From Chryseobacterium sp. JM1 (GTDB lineage Bacteria; Bacteroidota; Bacteroidia; Flavobacteriales; Weeksellaceae): a stretch of 64,000 nt of DNA. The position numbers and the translations under genes were made by a program. Where the stretch lies: contig NZ_JPRN01000007.1 of assembly GCF_000737715.1 (NCBI RefSeq), positions 62,001 through 126,000 on the forward strand, given 5' to 3'. Within the stretch, counting starts at the first letter, position 1; each line of letters starts with the position of its first letter. A model generated the notes under the pieces. The model was not told the DNA's origin and made no database searches. It saw nothing but the letters and a program-made list of their open reading frames with translations. Of the stretch, positions 60,774 to 64,000 are shown one piece after another.

Positions 60774-62528
60774 ATGGATAATATTGAAGCATTAAGTCCG
60801 AAACCGGATGAATTTGTAGAGAATAAGAATTCAAGGCATCCAAAAGGGTTGTGGGTTCTTTTCGGAACAGAAATGTGGGAGCGTTTCAACTTTTATGGGA
60901 TGAGAGCACTTTTGACGCTCTTTATGGTAAATTCCTTATTAATAAAAGAGGCTGATGCGGCAATCATTTACGGTGGATTTTTAGCTTTATGTTATTTAAC
61001 ACCTCTTTTGGGAGGATTTATTGCAGATAAATATATCGGAAACAGAAATGCCATCTTAATCGGTGGATCTCTTATGGCTATCGGTCAGTTTCTATTATTT
61101 ATCAGTGCCTCTACTTTCTCTGCCGATCTGGGCAGCTCCAAAATGATCATGTGGCTGGCGTTATTCGTTATCATTTTCGGTAATGGATTCTTCAAGCCGA
61201 ATATTTCCTCAATGGTAGGAAGTCTTTATCCTAAGCAGGAAAAATCCAAACTGGATTCTGCTTTTACCATTTTCTATATGGGGATCAACATTGGAGCATT
61301 CCTTGGACAGTTTATCTGCCCGTACGTAGGAGATGTGAAAGATGCAACAACAGGAGTAAGAGATATTTTTGCTTTCAAATGGGGATTCTTAGCCGCTTCA
61401 ATTGCGATGGTGATTGGAACCGTAACATTCTTTATCCTTAAAAATAAATATGTGGTAAATCCGGAAGGAAGACCTATCGGTGGTTTACCCAAGAACAATA
61501 CAAGTGAAGACTTTGAAGAAGGGGAAACTCAAACCGCTAAATTCTCAGGTTTATCTTTAGGGATCACCGGAATTATATTTGTTGTTTTATTCTTTGCTTT
61601 CCGATATTTACTGGTAGGGGAATTCGGATTTAAAGCAGTAGAAATGGGTCAGCTGATCAAAGGAATTATTTATCCTTTCATCTATGCAGCCGGTATTTCA
61701 CTTGCTTTCCTGATCATGAGTTCTGCAGAAAACAAGATTGAAAGACAGAGAATCTGGGTAATTTATATCGTATCCTTCTTTATCATTTTCTTCTGGGCAG
61801 CTTTCGAGCAGGCAGGATCTTCACTAACGTTTATCGCAGATAATCAGACAGACAGAAACATTTTCGGATGGAATATGCCTCCTTCAATGGTTCAGATCTT
61901 CAACGGTATCTTCGTAGTTCTGTTAGCCGTTCCATTCAGTTTGACATGGGATAAATTAAGAACAAAAGGAAGAGAGCCAGTTTCACCTTTCAAGCAGGCA
62001 ATGGGACTTGCATTGATCGCTCTTTCTTACTTCATCATTGCACACAATGTAAAAGATCTTGGGAATTCAGGATTATTAGCTATCAAATGGTTAATGCTTC
62101 TTTACTTCATCCAGACTTGTGGTGAGCTTTGTTTATCTCCAATCGGTCTTTCATTGGTAGGAAAACTAGCCCCAAAAAGATTTGCATCATTATTATACGG
62201 AGTATTCTTTATTTCCAATGCTGCAGGTTATGCTTTGGCAGGTTCATTGGGAGCGCTTATTCCTGCTACAGGTGATAAATTCACAAAGGCACAGGAAATA
62301 GGCGTAAACCTTCAGGACGTTTTAGATAAAAAAGTAACGCTAACTGCTGAACAAACAGTAGCATTTGAGAAAGCTCAGTTACCATTACACAATCCTACAT
62401 TTGCAGGATTTGAGATCCACAATCTGTTCGAATTCTTTATGGTATTCGTAGTACTTTGTGGTATTGCAGCTGTGATTTTGGGTCTGATCTCTCCAATCTT
62501 AAAGAAAATGATGCACGGTGTAAAATAA
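60774..62528 (+). CDS. POT/PTR2-family proton-coupled peptide transporter 2
   Basis: A 584-aa paralogue of its neighbour. It has FGTEMWERFNFYGMRALLTL, AFTIFYMGINIGAFLGQF and GELCLSPIGLSLVGKLAPKR. The acidic N-terminal extension (ALSPKPDEFVENKNSRHPKG) is cytosolic. Its own promoter and terminator make it a single transcription unit. Likely peptide uptake in the inner membrane. Confidence 0.94.
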   Translation: MDNIEALSPKPDEFVENKNSRHPKGLWVLFGTEMWERFNFYGMRALLTLFMVNSLLIKEADAAIIYGGFLALCYLTPLLGGFIADKYIGNRNAILIGGSLMAIGQFLLFISASTFSADLGSSKMIMWLALFVIIFGNGFFKPNISSMVGSLYPKQEKSKLDSAFTIFYMGINIGAFLGQFICPYVGDVKDATTGVRDIFAFKWGFLAASIAMVIGTVTFFILKNKYVVNPEGRPIGGLPKNNTSEDFEEGETQTAKFSGLSLGITGIIFVVLFFAFRYLLVGEFGFKAVEMGQLIKGIIYPFIYAAGISLAFLIMSSAENKIERQRIWVIYIVSFFIIFFWAAFEQAGSSLTFIADNQTDRNIFGWNMPPSMVQIFNGIFVVLLAVPFSLTWDKLRTKGREPVSPFKQAMGLALIALSYFIIAHNVKDLGNSGLLAIKWLMLLYFIQTCGELCLSPIGLSLVGKLAPKRFASLLYGVFFISNAAGYALAGSLGALIPATGDKFTKAQEIGVNLQDVLDKKVTLTAEQTVAFEKAQLPLHNPTFAGFEIHNLFEFFMVFVVLCGIAAVILGLISPILKKMMHGVK

Positions 62529-62548
62529 CTGCATCAATAAAATACAAC

Positions 62549-62574
62549 AAAACCTCTGCTAAGTCAGAGGTTTT
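62549..62574 (+). terminator. Intrinsic terminator after POT 2
   Basis: Arms AAAACCTCTG (62549-62558) and CAGAGGTTTT (62565-62574), 6-nt loop, followed by TTTT. Confidence 0.92.
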
Positions 62575-62586
62575 TTTTATTTTCGT

Positions 62587-63232
62587 ATGATGGAAATTTC
62601 CGAAGATTCTTTATTTCAATCCGTAAAGGAAATTATTAGGCAGTCGCGCGAAAAAGTGTTTCGGATAGCGAATTCTACTTTACTGCTTACGTACTGGCAG
62701 ATCGGAAAACTGATCGTAGAAGATGAACAGCAGGGAAAGGAACGCGAATATGGCAAGCAAACCTTAAAAAATATTTCTAACAAACTTTCTCTGGAGTTTG
62801 GAAAAGGTTTTGATTGCTCCAACCTTTCCAATATGCGCAAATTTTATCCAGCTTTCCCAATTGTTGACACATTGTCTCTACAATTGAGCTGGTCTCATTA
62901 CAGATTGCTTTTTGGACAGGATGATAAATCAAAAAGAAGCTATTATCTTAATGAAGCTGTACAAAATAAATGGAATGTACGGGATTTGAAAAGACAGATC
63001 AATTCACTTGCCTACGAAAGAGTTTTGGAACATAAAAAATCCTTAATAGAGAATATCCACAGCATTATACAAGACCCCTATATTTTTGAATTTTCAGGCT
63101 TTCTACCTAAAAAACAATCTCTTTGCCAGCAAATACTTACTCTAACTTCCAAAAGAAGAACAATTAAAAGAAATCATAGACCAGGACAGAATCCGTTTCG
63201 AGCTGGATCAAAACAATAATAAACAACCTTAA
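62587..63232 (+). pseudogene. Decayed YhcG/DUF1016 (PDDEXK) nuclease gene
   Basis: Residues 1-165 match the DUF1016 N-terminal domain (LLLTYWQIGKLIVEDEQQGK, LSWSHYRLLFGQDDK, DPYIFEF). The frame then jumps to unrelated sequence and stops at 63219. One frame over, from about 63125, are ASKYLL, a TAA, and then LPKEEQLKEIIDQDRIRFEL running to a stop at 63232, which is the usual end of the family. The middle part with the nuclease domain is deleted. YhcG-like proteins are about 350 aa, so this copy cannot work. It lies between two POT genes. Confidence 0.82.
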
Positions 63233-63254
63233 TTAAAATCAATCATATACGATT

Positions 63255-64000
63255 ATGAGCTTAACTCTAGAAGAAATACAAAATTTTAAAGGGAAATATC
63301 CTAAACAGCTTTGGACGCTGTTCACGGTAGAAATGTGGGAGCGTTTTTGTTTTTACGGAATGCGGGGTGTCCTTACCATCTTTATGGTAGATCAGCTGGG
63401 TCTGTTGGAAGATAAAGCCAATCTACAGTATGGAGCTATACAGGCTTTTATCTATGCATTCACATTCATAGGTGGAATTTTTGCCGATAAAATTCTTGGA
63501 TTCAAAAAGTCTCTGGTATTCGGAGGACTTATCATGACGGTAGGAAACCTTATCATTGCTTTTTCTCCGCATGATTTCTTCTATTTCGGGATTACCTGTT
63601 CGATTATCGGTACAGGATTTTTCAAACCCAATATTTCTTCCATGGTAGGAGAACTTTACAAGGAAGATGACCCCAGAAGAGATGCCGGATACGGACTTTT
63701 CTATGCCGGAATCAATATTGGCGGACTTTTAGGAGGAGCACTTTGTGTTTATCTCGGAAAGTATCATTCGTGGTCGTGGTGTTTCTTGGCAGCAGCTATT
63801 GTAATGCTTTTAGGTTTAATCACCTTTTTTGCTACCAAAAAATCATTGGGACCTATCGGAGATTCACCGTTACAGGTACTTCCACAGTCTAAAAGAACTT
63901 TACGTGAAGTCTTGGTATATATTGGTGCATTGCTAAGTATGCCTCTTATTTTTATTATGGTTAAAAATACTGACTATACAGATTATTTCATGTATTTAAT
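63255..64000 (+). CDS. POT/PTR2-family peptide transporter 3 (3' end cut by window)
   Basis: Starts with ATG at 63255 (MSLTLEEIQNFKGKYPK) and is open to the window end, giving 248 residues. It shows FTVEMWERFCFYGMRGVLTI, the POT proton-coupling motif, GTGFFKPNISSMVGELY and GYGLFYAGINIGGLLGGA. Third tandem paralogue, closest by eye to POT 2. Confidence 0.92.
   Translation, partial: MSLTLEEIQNFKGKYPKQLWTLFTVEMWERFCFYGMRGVLTIFMVDQLGLLEDKANLQYGAIQAFIYAFTFIGGIFADKILGFKKSLVFGGLIMTVGNLIIAFSPHDFFYFGITCSIIGTGFFKPNISSMVGELYKEDDPRRDAGYGLFYAGINIGGLLGGALCVYLGKYHSWSWCFLAAAIVMLLGLITFFATKKSLGPIGDSPLQVLPQSKRTLREVLVYIGALLSMPLIFIMVKNTDYTDYFMYL

Overview
The window looks like part of a chromosome of a Bacteroidetes bacterium of the Flavobacteriia, close to Chryseobacterium/Elizabethkingia. 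It is occupied almost entirely by a large integrative conjugative element (ICE) of the CTnDOT type. The grounds are a Bacteroidetes-type tra gene set (ParA, DUF3408, DUF4134, DUF4133, VirB4-like TraG, TraI to TraQ), several promoters with the Bacteroidetes TAnnTTTG -7 box, a Bacteroidetes tyrosine integrase, and tandem POT-family peptide transporters of flavobacterial type to its right. The right ICE boundary is probably near 58.4 kb. The left boundary is outside the window, so the element exceeds 58 kb if everything to the left belongs to it (inference).

Region 1 (1-17.7 kb) is a metal-homeostasis island. A substrate-binding lipoprotein, an ATPase and two permeases form an H/H/E/D-type (Mn2+/Fe2+-like) ABC importer, with a further His-rich lipoprotein. 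One permease is fused to a DtxR-like domain, and two separate DtxR-family proteins flank the operon. Next to it is one tightly packed leftward operon of 14 genes (17623 to 6012). It encodes a 56-aa small protein, superoxide dismutase, a TPR-like protein, peroxiredoxin, leucyl aminopeptidase, class I ribonucleotide reductase (NrdB and NrdA, with peptide deformylase between them), methionine aminopeptidase, dihydroorotase, cofactor-dependent phosphoglycerate mutase, an LpxH-like hydrolase, an unknown 100-aa protein and a HAD phosphatase. Most are housekeeping metalloenzymes that a genome normally carries elsewhere, or metal-free substitutes for them. The operon promoter and the importer promoter share TTAGAC half-sites. 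I read this as a metal-starvation or mismetallation insurance cassette linked to its own importer. It is the best candidate here for an undescribed system.

Region 2 (17.8-39.8 kb) is the mobilisation and conjugation machinery: coupling protein, relaxase and accessory protein, an inverted repeat that may be oriT, traA/B/D, then traE to traQ, ending in two excisionase-like HTH genes. Two heavy-metal modules are inserted in it: MerTP, GDCCVxC protein and ArsR between coupling protein and relaxase, and HMA-CDF transporter, TonB receptor and a small Cys-rich protein between traD and traE. A 20-bp-period repeat recurs at four clear loci (plus one degenerate one) in this half only.

Region 3 (39.8-49.2 kb) is cargo: a DUF1275 membrane protein, a receiver-only regulator, NhaA, an arsenic operon (ArsR, DUF6428, DoxX, ChrA, metallophosphoesterase, GcvH-like protein, ACR3) and a SulP transporter. 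Region 4 (49.4-58.4 kb) holds a PRTRC operon with DUF932 and SSB genes, a very long imperfect inverted repeat upstream of ssb (55370-55590), an HNH-like protein and the integrase. Region 5 (58.5-64 kb) is chromosome: a probable gene remnant at the junction, three POT transporters, and a decayed YhcG/DUF1016 pseudogene.
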